Shown: positions 1 to 7,298 of the stretch, in pieces | Position numbering within the stretch: the stretch's first letter is position 1 | Layout of the letters: every line of letters begins with the position of its first letter | DNA from: Candidatus Gastranaerophilales bacterium | GTDB lineage: Bacteria > Cyanobacteriota > Vampirovibrionia > Gastranaerophilales > Gastranaerophilaceae | Length of the DNA: 13,768 nucleotides | Reading direction: 5' to 3' | NCBI GenBank assembly: GCA_947589525.1 | Contig: CANQAW010000022.1 | Location: 1 to 13,768 of the forward strand | Notes under the pieces: model-generated | Told to the model about the DNA's origin: nothing | The model's database searches: none | The model's input: only the letters and a program-made list of their open reading frames with translations | Made by a program: the position numbers and the translations under genes

Positions 1-1
1 A

Positions 2-163
2 AGAGTTCGTGAAAATGAAAATATAGAATCCGCGCTTAAAAGATTTAAGAAAAAAATCCAAAAAGCAGGTATTTTATCTGAAATAAAACGCAGAGAAAGA
101 TATGAAAAACCTTCAGTTAAAAGAAAAAGAAAATCTGAAGCCGCAAGAAAAAGAAAAGTTTAA
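2..163 (+). CDS. rpsU: 30S ribosomal protein S21, 3' part (5' end outside window)
   Basis: The 53 visible codons give the C-terminal part of the small ribosomal subunit protein S21, which sits on the 30S platform near the anti-Shine-Dalgarno end of 16S rRNA. The family signature is clear: the ESALKRFKKK helix near the start of the visible part, then a RRERYEKPS stretch and a very basic tail (KRKRKSEAARKRKV). S21 is normally about 60-70 residues, so only roughly the first 5-15 residues lie outside the window. The stop at 161-163 is followed at once by a strong terminator hairpin, so the transcript ends here. No abnormality is visible. Confidence 0.95.
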   Translation, partial: RVRENENIESALKRFKKKIQKAGILSEIKRRERYEKPSVKRKRKSEAARKRKV

Positions 164-167
164 TTTT

Positions 168-205
168 AAAATATCGAGGCGCAATTTAAAGCCTCGATAT
201 TTTTT
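168..205 (+). terminator. Rho-independent terminator after rpsU
   Basis: A perfect 10-bp inverted repeat, ATATCGAGGC (171-180) and GCCTCGATAT (191-200), surrounds a 10-nt loop and is followed by a run of T (201-205). The flanking AAA and TTT extend the stem to 13 bp. It closes the rpsU transcript only 15 bp before the next start codon. It is the only classical terminator I can see in the window. Confidence 0.93.
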
Positions 206-219
206 ATCGGAAATTTAAT

Positions 220-1122
220 ATGGAAAAAAGATATTACCCTTTAAGTAAATATTTAAAAGAAACTTTTAATAAAAAAGTCTATAAAATAACACTTGATGCA
301 GGTTTTAGCTGTCCGAACCGTGACGGAACAATATCAAATAAAGGGTGTTTATTTTGTGATGAAGTCGGAAGCTATTCAAGATGTAACGATTTAAAATTGT
401 CCGTTCAGGAACAAATAAAACTTTCAATTGAAAAATTGTCTTTGCAATTCGGTGCACAGGGTTTTATTGCTTATTTTCAATCTTTTTCAAATACTTATGC
501 GCCTGTTGAAAAATTAAAAGAAATATACGATAGCGTATTTTTTGATGACAGAATTGAAGGTATCTCCATAGGAACACGCCCCGATTGCGTTGACGGTCAA
601 AAGCTTGATTTAATTTCAACTTATAAACATCCGACTATTGAATACGGGCTTCAAAGCGCAAAAGATGAAACTTTAAAATTAATCAATCGGGGACATGATT
701 TTGAATGTTTTAAAAGAGCTGTTACAGAAACAAAAAAAAGAAATATAAGAGTGTGTGCTCATATAATTTTAGGTTTTCCAAACGAAAACAAAAAAGATAT
801 GCTCCAAACGGCAGAAAAACTTTGTGATTTAGGTATTGATGCACTTAAAATTCACCAATTAACCGTATTAAAAGATTCTCCGTTAGATAAAATATATAAA
901 GAAAAACCTTTTTATTTGATGGATGAAAGTCAATACTGCCAGACAGTTTGCGACATTTTGGAAATTTTACCTAAAAATGTTGTAATAGAGCGCATTGCAG
1001 GAACTGGATACTCAGAAACAACAATTGCGCCCAAATGGGTCAACAGGCGTTTTGAAATATTAAATATGATTGATAAAATTTTAATTCAAAGAAATTCTTT
1101 TCAAGGAATTAATCATAAATAA
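220..1122 (+). CDS. yhcC: Radical SAM protein, YhcC/TIGR01212 family
   Basis: A 300-residue protein of the usual length for the TIGR01212 (E. coli YhcC-like) radical SAM family. The exact reaction of the family is not settled, to my knowledge. The N-terminal cluster-binding cysteines are C31, C43 and C46 (C-x11-C-x2-C), the atypical spacing of this family. Other family blocks are YFQSFSNTYAP (85-95), GTRPDC (118-123), EYGLQS (141-146), NRGHD (156-160), HIILGFPNE (181-189) and KIHQL (210-214); the C-terminal region carries APKW. The chosen start gives the typical opening MxKRYYPLSxYLKExF. The ribosome binding site is weak (GGAAA 9 nt upstream). It lies directly after the rpsU terminator with no clear promoter of its own, so it may depend on readthrough. 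Its 3' end overlaps the converging minus-strand gene by 14 bp. Confidence 0.92.
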   Translation: MEKRYYPLSKYLKETFNKKVYKITLDAGFSCPNRDGTISNKGCLFCDEVGSYSRCNDLKLSVQEQIKLSIEKLSLQFGAQGFIAYFQSFSNTYAPVEKLKEIYDSVFFDDRIEGISIGTRPDCVDGQKLDLISTYKHPTIEYGLQSAKDETLKLINRGHDFECFKRAVTETKKRNIRVCAHIILGFPNENKKDMLQTAEKLCDLGIDALKIHQLTVLKDSPLDKIYKEKPFYLMDESQYCQTVCDILEILPKNVVIERIAGTGYSETTIAPKWVNRRFEILNMIDKILIQRNSFQGINHK

Positions 1123-1648
1123 TTTTAACGCCTGTTGAGCCGTCTATATCATGTAAATCTTTGTAGTATTGACCGTCGTAAGAATAAATCTCCTGTCCGT
1201 TTTGAGGACTTGAAAACAGTTTCATCTGGCTTGTCGGAGAATAATATGCGTCTTTTGAATTAATATTATATTGATTTTGGGGAATTAAATTCAAAGCGCC
1301 GTTGTTAATAGGCGTAGAAAACCCTGTCATAGAGCCTTTGAAATTAGGAAGAGATGTGTTTTGAAAATAATTTTGCCCAAAATTGTTTTTTCTTGTTAAA
1401 AATGAAAAAATATTTCTTTTCATTCTGTTTCTTTGTTTTAATCTCTGCATTCTTTTAAATTGGCTCGAAGATGGTTTTGAATACGGATTTGACCAAAAAC
1501 TTCTGTAAGGATTATAAAAGTTTCCAAACGGATTGGATAACCTGTAATTATTTCCTCTAAAGCCGTTTGAAACGGTCGGATAGGTTGTCCAAGCAATGCT
1601 CGGTAAACTGAAAGATAATAATAATGTTAAAATTGTATAGTGGTATAT
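1109..1648 (-). CDS. Small secreted protein of unknown function, start codon non-standard or lost
   Basis: The frame is open from just after the SpoIID stop (1664-1666) down to a stop at 1109-1111, but it has no ATG, GTG, TTG or CTG until an ATG at 1448-1450, which would give 113 residues. Upstream of that ATG the frame encodes a believable signal peptide: a hydrophobic core TILTLLLSFSL followed by PSIA-W as a cleavage site. The gene therefore probably begins further up. The best placed codon is ATA at 1646-1648 (about 179 residues); ATT at 1631-1633 is an alternative. The mature part is rich in N, S, Y, F and R, with repeated N-P-[FY] and aromatic motifs (YNPYRSFWSNPYSK) and no cysteine or recognised domain. 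It lies directly downstream of the SpoIID gene in the same frame and could be its translational partner. I do not recognise the family. It could also be a decaying gene that lost its ATG. Confidence 0.5.
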   Translation of the reverse strand: MYHYTILTLLLSFSLPSIAWTTYPTVSNGFRGNNYRLSNPFGNFYNPYRSFWSNPYSKPSSSQFKRMQRLKQRNRMKRNIFSFLTRKNNFGQNYFQNTSLPNFKGSMTGFSTPINNGALNLIPQNQYNINSKDAYYSPTSQMKLFSSPQNGQEIYSYDGQYYKDLHDIDGSTGVKIIYD

Positions 1649-1663
1649 AGTAAATAAGATATA

Positions 1664-2563
1664 TTATTCTTGTTTTAATTTTGCAAAAGTTATGTTTTTA
1701 TAAAAATAATTTAAAATTTGTTTTGCGCTAAATCCTTTATTTGCAAGGTTGTTTGCCCCATGCTGGCTCATTCCTACGCCGTGCCCGTTTTTTCTTGTTC
1801 CCCTGTCAAAACCGTCCACGGACTGAATATAAGGTAAATCATGCGCCCAAACTTCGCCTGCTCCTATTGTTTTTCCTCCCGACGAAGCATGATAATATGC
1901 GGGAATGATTTTATTATCGTAAGTTAAAACCTCGCCTTTTGTAGACAATACAGCTATCGTAGTTTGTTTTGTTTCGCTTGTAGCTCCGCCGTATGCTTGG
2001 TCTTGCGGAGTGTCTTTTAAGTCATATCCGTGAGAGCCTCTTTTGCCTAAGTTTGCAAGAGCGTAGCTTCTTGCGGCAATTGCTTGAGCTTTTTGAGCTT
2101 CTAAATTCCATCGAGAGGGCATTTCGGAAGGTACAACCCCCATTAAATATTCTTCTAAAGGCAAAGAATTTACTACGGTTAATTTTCCGTTAAGGTTGTA
2201 TATAACCATATCTCCTCTATACCATCTTCTTTTGGTGGCAAGAAATCCTTTGCTTTTCGGATTTTGAACAAAGATAACATTTGTCGAGCAGTCATAATAT
2301 TTGCCCTTAACTTTTATGGCTATTGAATTTCCGTATGCTTTAACGGGGTACGTTTTAAAAGACCTTGAAATAAACAATAAAGCTCCCGTTGTGCCGTCAA
2401 AAAATGAGGCATTTTGCGAGCTTCCTATGTATGTTTTTTCAATTCCTTCGTTTAAACCTATTCTGATTGCCTGCGCCTGCGGTGTGAACACGGCAAAACA
2501 GACTGCAAGTGTTATACTTAGCGTCCAACCGAAAATTTTTAATTGTGTTTTTGTTTTTTTCAT
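1664..2563 (-). CDS. SpoIID/LytB-domain secreted protein (peptidoglycan lytic enzyme or amidase enhancer)
   Basis: A 299-residue exported protein. Residues 1-32 form a signal peptide (basic KKTKTQLK start, hydrophobic core, TPQAQA cleavage region). The SpoIID domain follows: LPLEEYLMGVVPSEMPS at about 134-150 contains E147, which aligns with the catalytic glutamate of the lytic transglycosylase SpoIID. The next blocks are AQAIAARSYAL (159-169), YYHASSGG (223-230) and GHGVGMSQHGA (260-270). In sporulating Bacillus SpoIID degrades denuded glycan strands; outside spore formers, members of this domain family are thought to act in cell-wall turnover or as amidase modifiers. No sporulation gene is near, so a wall-remodelling role is inferred. 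The domain looks compact: only about five residues separate YIQSVDGFDRG from GHGVGMSQ, where many relatives have a much longer segment. No Shine-Dalgarno sequence precedes the ATG. Confidence 0.9.
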   Translation of the reverse strand: MKKTKTQLKIFGWTLSITLAVCFAVFTPQAQAIRIGLNEGIEKTYIGSSQNASFFDGTTGALLFISRSFKTYPVKAYGNSIAIKVKGKYYDCSTNVIFVQNPKSKGFLATKRRWYRGDMVIYNLNGKLTVVNSLPLEEYLMGVVPSEMPSRWNLEAQKAQAIAARSYALANLGKRGSHGYDLKDTPQDQAYGGATSETKQTTIAVLSTKGEVLTYDNKIIPAYYHASSGGKTIGAGEVWAHDLPYIQSVDGFDRGTRKNGHGVGMSQHGANNLANKGFSAKQILNYFYKNITFAKLKQE

Positions 2564-2580
2564 AACAATTCTATCAAGAT

Positions 2581-2609
2581 ATTATCACAATAATGTAAAC
2601 TTGTGTATA
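2581..2609 (-). promoter_or_regulatory. Candidate sigma-70-type promoter for the SpoIID gene
   Basis: On the minus strand, TATACA (2609-2604, four of six bases match TTGACA) is separated by 17 nt from GATAAT (2586-2581). A TG one base before the -10 makes an extended -10 (TGTGATAAT). Transcription would start near 2574, about 11 nt before the ATG, which leaves almost no leader. Predicted by eye only. Confidence 0.45.
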
Positions 2610-2683
2610 TTAGCTTTTATTATGAAATATTCCAATGAAATCGGATTTTAAAAATTATATATTGTTTAAGTAGGAAAATTGTC

Positions 2684-2932
2684 ATGCAAAATTTTTTTAA
2701 AGAAAAAGAAAGTGCTTTGGAACTTCAAAAAGAAAAAAAAGTACAGGAATATATAAACAGATATCTAAAAGAGCTTCAAAGACATTTTGATATGCCCGAT
2801 AAAAAAATGCGCTTAATTTTGTACAAAATATATAAAGAATTATCTCCCGTTCATTTTATTAAAATAATGGTGAAAAATAAACTTGATATGATAAAATCCT
2901 TTTATGAGAAAAAGGTGGCAAAATGGAAATAA
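2684..2932 (+). CDS. Small basic helical protein of unknown function
   Basis: An 82-residue lysine- and glutamate-rich protein predicted to be almost wholly helical, with a strongly basic C-terminus (YEKKVAKWK). It has no signal peptide, no convincing membrane segment and no cysteine. I do not recognise a family. The start is supported by TAGGAAA about 8 nt upstream of the ATG. Its last 10 nt overlap the beginning of the metallo-hydrolase gene (the ATG at 2923 lies inside its final codons), so the two are almost certainly co-transcribed and translationally coupled. A TATATT at 2658-2663 could be a -10 element, but no good -35 is seen. The coupling suggests a role alongside the hydrolase, but nothing in the sequence says which. 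Confidence 0.75.
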   Translation: MQNFFKEKESALELQKEKKVQEYINRYLKELQRHFDMPDKKMRLILYKIYKELSPVHFIKIMVKNKLDMIKSFYEKKVAKWK

Positions 2933-3561
2933 AACAATTTGATAACGGTATTTTTGGAGCAGTTACTTATCTTGTATATGATATGAAATCCAAAGAGGCG
3001 CTTTTAGTTGATTGTACTTGCGATATAGATAAAATCTCAAATTTTGTTAAAAAAAATTCGCTTAATTTAAAATATGTTTTGATTACTCACGGACATTTTG
3101 ACCATGTTTATTGTCTTTCTCAAATTAAAGAAAAATTTCCTTCGGTTCAAGTTTTAATGCACAAAGATGACCTTGCGCTTTTAAATCAAGTTCCTCATCA
3201 ATGCTCTATGTCGGGAGTTGAAGAAATAAAAGTTCCCTGCGCAGATGCCCTTATTGACGAAAATACCAAAAATTTACGCTTGGCGGATAACGAAATTAAA
3301 ATTATTCATACAAAAGGCCACTCCAAAGGCGGAGTTTGTTATTTAATTTCAGACAGTTTATTTTCAGGCGACACTTTGTTTAAAGAATCTATCGGCAGGT
3401 GTGACCTTTTTGGCGGGGATATAAGAGAAATTGAGGTAAGCATTAAAAATAAGCTGTTTGCTCTTGATGATAATATAAAAGTTTATCCGGGGCACGGAAA
3501 CAGCACTACTATAGGGCATGAAAAGAAATATAATCCGTATTTCGGTTTATATAAATATTAA
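2923..3561 (+). CDS. Metallo-beta-lactamase-fold hydrolase, glyoxalase II-like
   Basis: A 212-residue cytoplasmic enzyme of the metallo-beta-lactamase superfamily, close in size and layout to the short glyoxalase II-like (YcbL-type) hydrolases. The metal-binding set is complete: THGHFDH gives H56, H58, D60 and H61; then H133 in KGHSKGG, D150 in FSGDTLF and H191 in YPGHGNSTT. The IGRCDLFGGD block (157-166) is typical of this subgroup. Such enzymes hydrolyse thioesters or related substrates with two metal ions; the substrate here cannot be told from sequence. A good ribosome site (AAGGTGG) lies about 6 nt before the ATG, inside the preceding gene. The stop codon overlaps the stop of the converging glutamate synthase gene (3558-3561). 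Confidence 0.92.
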   Translation: MEIKQFDNGIFGAVTYLVYDMKSKEALLVDCTCDIDKISNFVKKNSLNLKYVLITHGHFDHVYCLSQIKEKFPSVQVLMHKDDLALLNQVPHQCSMSGVEEIKVPCADALIDENTKNLRLADNEIKIIHTKGHSKGGVCYLISDSLFSGDTLFKESIGRCDLFGGDIREIEVSIKNKLFALDDNIKVYPGHGNSTTIGHEKKYNPYFGLYKY

Positions 3562-4616
3562 AAAATATCTTCAGTATTCCAAGCGCTCTTTGGGCATACC
3601 GCTTCACAAATTCCGCAACCCGTGCAAAGAGTATCTTTTGAAATATAATTATTGTTTTGTTTTTCTATGGCTTGGTTAGGGCAGTTATTTAAACACAAAT
3701 TACATCCTATACAAAGTTTTTTATTCCAAAAGGGTTTTCTTAATCTTGCACAACCGCTTTGACCAAGATAAAAAATTTCTCCGTTATCTTCAACCAAATC
3801 TCCGAATAGTCCTTCTTTAAACCAGTGATTTTTTTTAAATTCCGCAACTGAAATTTTTTTCACTTTTTTTTCTTTTGAAGCAGGGATTATTTTTTTCCAT
3901 TCATTGAATTTTGTTAATTTCGAATAAAGTTCTTCTTTGTCGATTTTTTCTAAAAATTCTTTTAAGCCCTCTTTTAAAAATTTTTTATCTTCTTTATTAA
4001 GTGAAACAACTTCAACACAGGAAGCTAAATCTTCAATTTTTCCTCTGACATAAATTACTCCTCCGACCATTCCGACACAAGAGCGAGAGCCTAAAACCGA
4101 GGGTAAATCTCCGCATTCAAATCCGCAAACTACGCCTATTCCCCCTCCCATAAATTCAAAAGAAAAAGAACCCGTGTTTTTCAAAACCCAAAATTCAGGC
4201 TGTTTAAATTTGGGGTCATGCTTCATAAGAGCGCCCGAGCGTGCGCCTGTCCGCCCTGCTATAAATATTTTTCCGCTTGCGGCACAATGTGAAGCCGTAT
4301 CTCCCGCATCTCCTTTAACTATAATTTCAGCCCCCGAATTTAACCAGCCGACATCCGCGCTTGCGCTTCCTATGACAGTGATAAAAGTATTTTTCATTGC
4401 CATTGCGCCTACTCTTTGTCCGGGGTTTCTGATTGTAAAATTTAATTTTTTATTTTTGTTTTTTGCCCAAAGCGCTCCTGCTATATCGTGCTGACCGCAG
4501 GCATTTATTTCAAAATCGGTTTTTCCTTTGTCTATTTCTTCCTGAATTAATTGCAAAAGGTCTTGGGTTGAAATTCTTTTATTTTTATCAAAAGCATTTA
4601 TTTTACAAGTTTTCAT
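3558..4616 (-). CDS. gltB: Glutamate synthase GXGXG domain protein with C-terminal double [4Fe-4S] ferredoxin
   Basis: A 352-residue protein corresponding to the C-terminal GXGXG beta-helix of glutamate synthase large subunit, encoded separately as in the split archaeal-type enzyme. Residues about 38-205 carry the glycine-rich repeats (NPGQRVGAMAM, GSASADVGWLNSGAEI, KGDAGDTASHCAASGKIFIAG, GGGIGVVCG, GMVGGVIYVRG). A linker follows, and residues about 298-345 form a bacterial-type ferredoxin with C302/C305/C308/C312 and C331/C334/C337/C341 for two [4Fe-4S] clusters. In intact enzymes the GXGXG region is structural, joining the amidotransferase and synthase domains; the ferredoxin part would feed electrons. 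The start has a good GAGGA site 6 nt upstream and lies 10 nt after the synthase stop, so this is the last gene of the operon. The gene itself appears intact. Confidence 0.9.
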   Translation of the reverse strand: MKTCKINAFDKNKRISTQDLLQLIQEEIDKGKTDFEINACGQHDIAGALWAKNKNKKLNFTIRNPGQRVGAMAMKNTFITVIGSASADVGWLNSGAEIIVKGDAGDTASHCAASGKIFIAGRTGARSGALMKHDPKFKQPEFWVLKNTGSFSFEFMGGGIGVVCGFECGDLPSVLGSRSCVGMVGGVIYVRGKIEDLASCVEVVSLNKEDKKFLKEGLKEFLEKIDKEELYSKLTKFNEWKKIIPASKEKKVKKISVAEFKKNHWFKEGLFGDLVEDNGEIFYLGQSGCARLRKPFWNKKLCIGCNLCLNNCPNQAIEKQNNNYISKDTLCTGCGICEAVCPKSAWNTEDIF

Positions 4617-4626
4617 TTTTTCCTCT

Positions 4627-6140
4627 TTAGCAAGAATATTGAATATCTAATCTTTGAGAAATATGTTTATCGACCGTGATGAGAGCATCCGACCTTCCGA
4701 CAGGCAGAGTGGAACATCCGACAGGCGCCATTAGTTTTTTTAGTTCGATATCCGTTGCAAGTATGTAATTAACCAAATTTTGCGCTACTGTATCAACATC
4801 CAGCCTTTTTACCAGAGGAAGATTTTGAGTTGCAATTCCTGCGGGGCATTTACCCGTATTACAGCAGTTGCATTTTGTCCCAGTCCTCCCCCTGCAAAAA
4901 GAGGAATTTCCCCTTGTCTGCCTTGTTTTACCGCTGTTAAATAACAATCTCTTAATTTTGATGTTATGGGATGACCCGTGTGATTAAGGGATATTTCGTG
5001 CGCTGCTCCCGTTCCGCCCGCTAAACCGTCTATAAAAAATCCGCCGACGATATTATAAGGGTCTCTTAAAAGATTATTATACACGGAAACGCTTGTGGAT
5101 GATGCCGCTACTTTAATTGCAACGGGAACTTTGAATTTAAAAGCGCTGTTCATTGATAAAAACATTTTTTGAACGCTTTCTTCAATTGAATAAAGCCCCT
5201 GATGAGTCGGAGGAGAAAGCAAGTCTGCTTTCGGAACTCCTCTGATTTCCTGAACATATCTTGTGACCTTGCTTGCCATTAAAAGCCCGCCGTCGCCGGG
5301 TTTTGCGCCTTGTCCGATTTTAATTAAAATTCCGGCAGGGTCATATTCCATATCAGGCATGGCTTGAATAATCCTGTTCCAGCCGAAGTGTCCCGAAGCA
5401 ATTTGCAAAATCATATATTTTACATATCTGGATTTTAAAAGTTTGGTCGGAATACCGCCTTCACCCGTACACATTCTGATTGGAATACCCATAACTTCGT
5501 TTAAATAAGCGGTTGCAATGGCAAGTGCTTCCCACATTCTCCAAGAAACTGCCCCGATTGACATATCGCCGAAAATTACGGGATAAATCCAGCGGTTTGG
5601 AGGAAGTTTTTTATTTTGGACGATTTTTCCGTTTTTAATTTCAAAATTTAACTTATCCGCTTTTAAAACTCTGCCAAACGGTGTCCTTATTTCAAAAGTA
5701 TGACGCATGGCATCTAACGACGGGTCAGTCATTTGAGAAATTCTTCCGATTTTGATTTTATCCAAGGTTCTTCCCTCGGTATTCAGATTTGAGCGGCCGC
5801 CTTTTTTAAAGGAATCAGCTTTTTTTGCTCTATAAGCAACGGAATATTTATCTTCCTTGTTTCTTATTGCTTTAATAGCGCCCGTGGGGCATACGTTTGC
5901 GCACATGGAACAACCCGTGCAGTAGTTATCCAAAGAAATTTTTTGTTTTATAATAAGAACTTTTTTTATTTTATTTTTTTCTAAAATTGAATTATCTTTC
6001 CTTATTTCAACGCTTGGTTTAATTGCCCCAAAAGAACATGCGGCAGTGCATTTTCCGCATTGAATACATTTTGTTTCGTCGTATTCTATAATCCAAGGCA
6101 GGTCGTTTTTATGAAGTTCGTTTATCTTAACTTGAGTCAT
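4627..6140 (-). pseudogene. gltB: Glutamate synthase FMN/ferredoxin domain (archaeal-type GltB), disrupted by deletion and frameshift
   Basis: This is the central catalytic module, which adds ammonia to 2-oxoglutarate and reduces the product using FMN and an iron-sulfur cluster. The N-terminus carries two [4Fe-4S] sites (C25/C28/C31/C35 and C74/C77/C80/C84). The TIM-barrel blocks follow: PVIFGDMSIGA, CTGEGG, KIGQGAKPGDGG, LLSPPTHQG and DGLAGGTGAA. The first frame is normal to LFAGGGLGQ (about residue 422) and then runs through meaningless codons to a stop at 4809-4811. The true C-terminus (CNCCNTGKCPAGIATQ, then KRLDVDTVAQNLVNYILA) continues in another frame from about 4875 to 4627. The barrel segment that normally links these, of the type ALGADAVAIGTAALIALGC, is in no frame: only about 20 nt separate the halves. 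This points to an out-of-frame deletion of some 25 codons. The start has AGAG about 5 nt upstream, 15 nt after the amidotransferase gene. The cause may be real decay or an assembly error. Confidence 0.85.
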
Positions 6141-6155
6141 TTTACTCTTTCGTTT

Positions 6156-7262
6156 TTATTGTTGCCATCTTTCAATTGTTAAATCGTCTTTAACCACTAC
6201 GGTTTCTTTTTCCGTCGGGTAAATATCGTCTTTAGTGTCGCGATTTGATAAGACATCATTTATCCCTACAACTTCCGATGTCATTATAACGGTATCTTGT
6301 GTTCTTCCTATAACAATAGGTCTTAGTTTTTTGCTGTCGCAAACGCATAATAATTCTTTTTTGGGAGTGACCGCAAGAAGAGTGTTAGGGCCGTTTATTT
6401 CCAAATTGGATAAAGACGCCTTTATTCTTAAAAGGACTTCTTTATCTTTTCTTTTGATAATTTCATCATAAGGTAGCGGGGTTAAAATGTGTTTAAAATA
6501 TCTTAAAGGCCATTTTAAGATTTTATCGACATAATGAAGAGCGTATAAAAGACATTGAGAATCCGATTCAAAACCTATGTAGCCTTTGTAGAGATTTTGC
6601 TCATAGTCTCTGTTTTTTTCAAAAAAAGTATTTTCCCCGTTTACAAGTGCGCAATAACCTTCTAAAAAGAAAGGGTGAGCGGCGTAGCGCACAATGTCAT
6701 AATTTGTGTTTTGCCTGCATTGAGCAGTGATTATCGAGCTTACCAGTTCTTTATTTTCATGCCATAAATTAAAATAAGTTCCGATATCTTTCGGACTGCC
6801 GATTTCTTTTAAGGTTAAAGTATCGGGCCAAAGCGAGTAGATAAATCCTAAAGAATTTTTTTCAAGCGCCTTTCTGATTTTCAAACCCGTATCAATTAAA
6901 AGTTCTTCTTTTTCCTCTTTTGTTGCGTGTTTGTAGCTTTTTGGATATTGAAGAACTTCAAAGATATAATTAGGCATAGCTTCGATTTTTAAATCGGGCT
7001 TGTTGTTAATATCGGGCGACCATTGCATTACCCTTTGAAAACCGATTTGATGAAGGATATCTTCAACAAGCCTTGAACCTTCAACGGTAGATGACATTGA
7101 TAACAGGGGTAAATCTTTGTAATTTTCAAATAATCCCCCTAAATCCTGCATTACAAAAGCAAAACCCGAATCATCGTGTCCTTCCTGCTGGCTTCGCATA
7201 AGTTTTAGTGCAATAGAAGGGTGGATTTTGTTCTTTGATTTTATTGCTCCGATTCTACACAT
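6156..7262 (-). CDS. gltB: Glutamate synthase class II glutamine amidotransferase domain protein
   Basis: A 368-residue stand-alone N-terminal nucleophile amidotransferase, the module that takes ammonia from glutamine for the synthase domain. I start it at the second in-frame ATG (7262), because that puts the catalytic cysteine at position 2 (MCRIGAI), as required for an Ntn nucleophile after methionine removal. The first ATG at 7271 would leave three extra residues. Family features are LMRSQQEGHDDSGFAF near the N-terminus, QCRQNTN and RYAAHPFF (the binding-site region), ALVNGEN, and FESDSQCLLYA. The H-x-R-x-x-T-N element of many relatives reads Q-C-R-Q-N-T-N here, with arginine and asparagine kept. 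It is the first gene of the minus-strand operon. Reading the first gene as PurF or AsnB is less likely, since no partner domains are fused and the glutamate synthase modules follow directly. Confidence 0.85.
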   Translation of the reverse strand: MCRIGAIKSKNKIHPSIALKLMRSQQEGHDDSGFAFVMQDLGGLFENYKDLPLLSMSSTVEGSRLVEDILHQIGFQRVMQWSPDINNKPDLKIEAMPNYIFEVLQYPKSYKHATKEEKEELLIDTGLKIRKALEKNSLGFIYSLWPDTLTLKEIGSPKDIGTYFNLWHENKELVSSIITAQCRQNTNYDIVRYAAHPFFLEGYCALVNGENTFFEKNRDYEQNLYKGYIGFESDSQCLLYALHYVDKILKWPLRYFKHILTPLPYDEIIKRKDKEVLLRIKASLSNLEINGPNTLLAVTPKKELLCVCDSKKLRPIVIGRTQDTVIMTSEVVGINDVLSNRDTKDDIYPTEKETVVVKDDLTIERWQQ

Positions 7263-7271
7263 AGTAAACAT

Positions 7272-7298
7272 TCTATAAACATTACATTTTTAAGTCAA
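7272..7298 (-). promoter_or_regulatory. Candidate promoter of the glutamate synthase operon
   Basis: On the minus strand, TTGACT (7298-7293, five of six consensus) is followed after 15 nt by TATAGA (7277-7272, four of six). The start of transcription would fall near 7265, only a few bases before the ATG at 7262 and downstream of the ATG at 7271. This supports 7262 as the translation start and implies an almost leaderless message. The 15-nt spacer is short, which suggests an activator may be needed. Confidence 0.45.

Noticed and set aside
1664..1666. Programmed recoding of TAA to give a SpoIID fusion
   Set aside because: TAA is the stop least often recoded, no special context or structure is visible, and the second part has its own signal peptide, so a separate protein is more likely. 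Kept only as one option in the findings.
2301..2651. Open plus-strand frame opposite the N-terminus of the SpoIID gene
   Set aside because: Antisense to the signal peptide and domain of the real gene; no ribosome site; runs across the SpoIID promoter.
4174..4494. Open frame on the plus strand across the GXGXG gene
   Set aside because: It lies antisense to a well-supported gene, has no domain and its composition mirrors the real gene's glycine/alanine repeats.
4627..4947. Short frame starting at 4947 as an independent small iron-sulfur protein
   Set aside because: Its part from about 4875 on is the expected C-terminus of the synthase domain, and its first 24 residues are an out-of-frame shadow of the upstream half.
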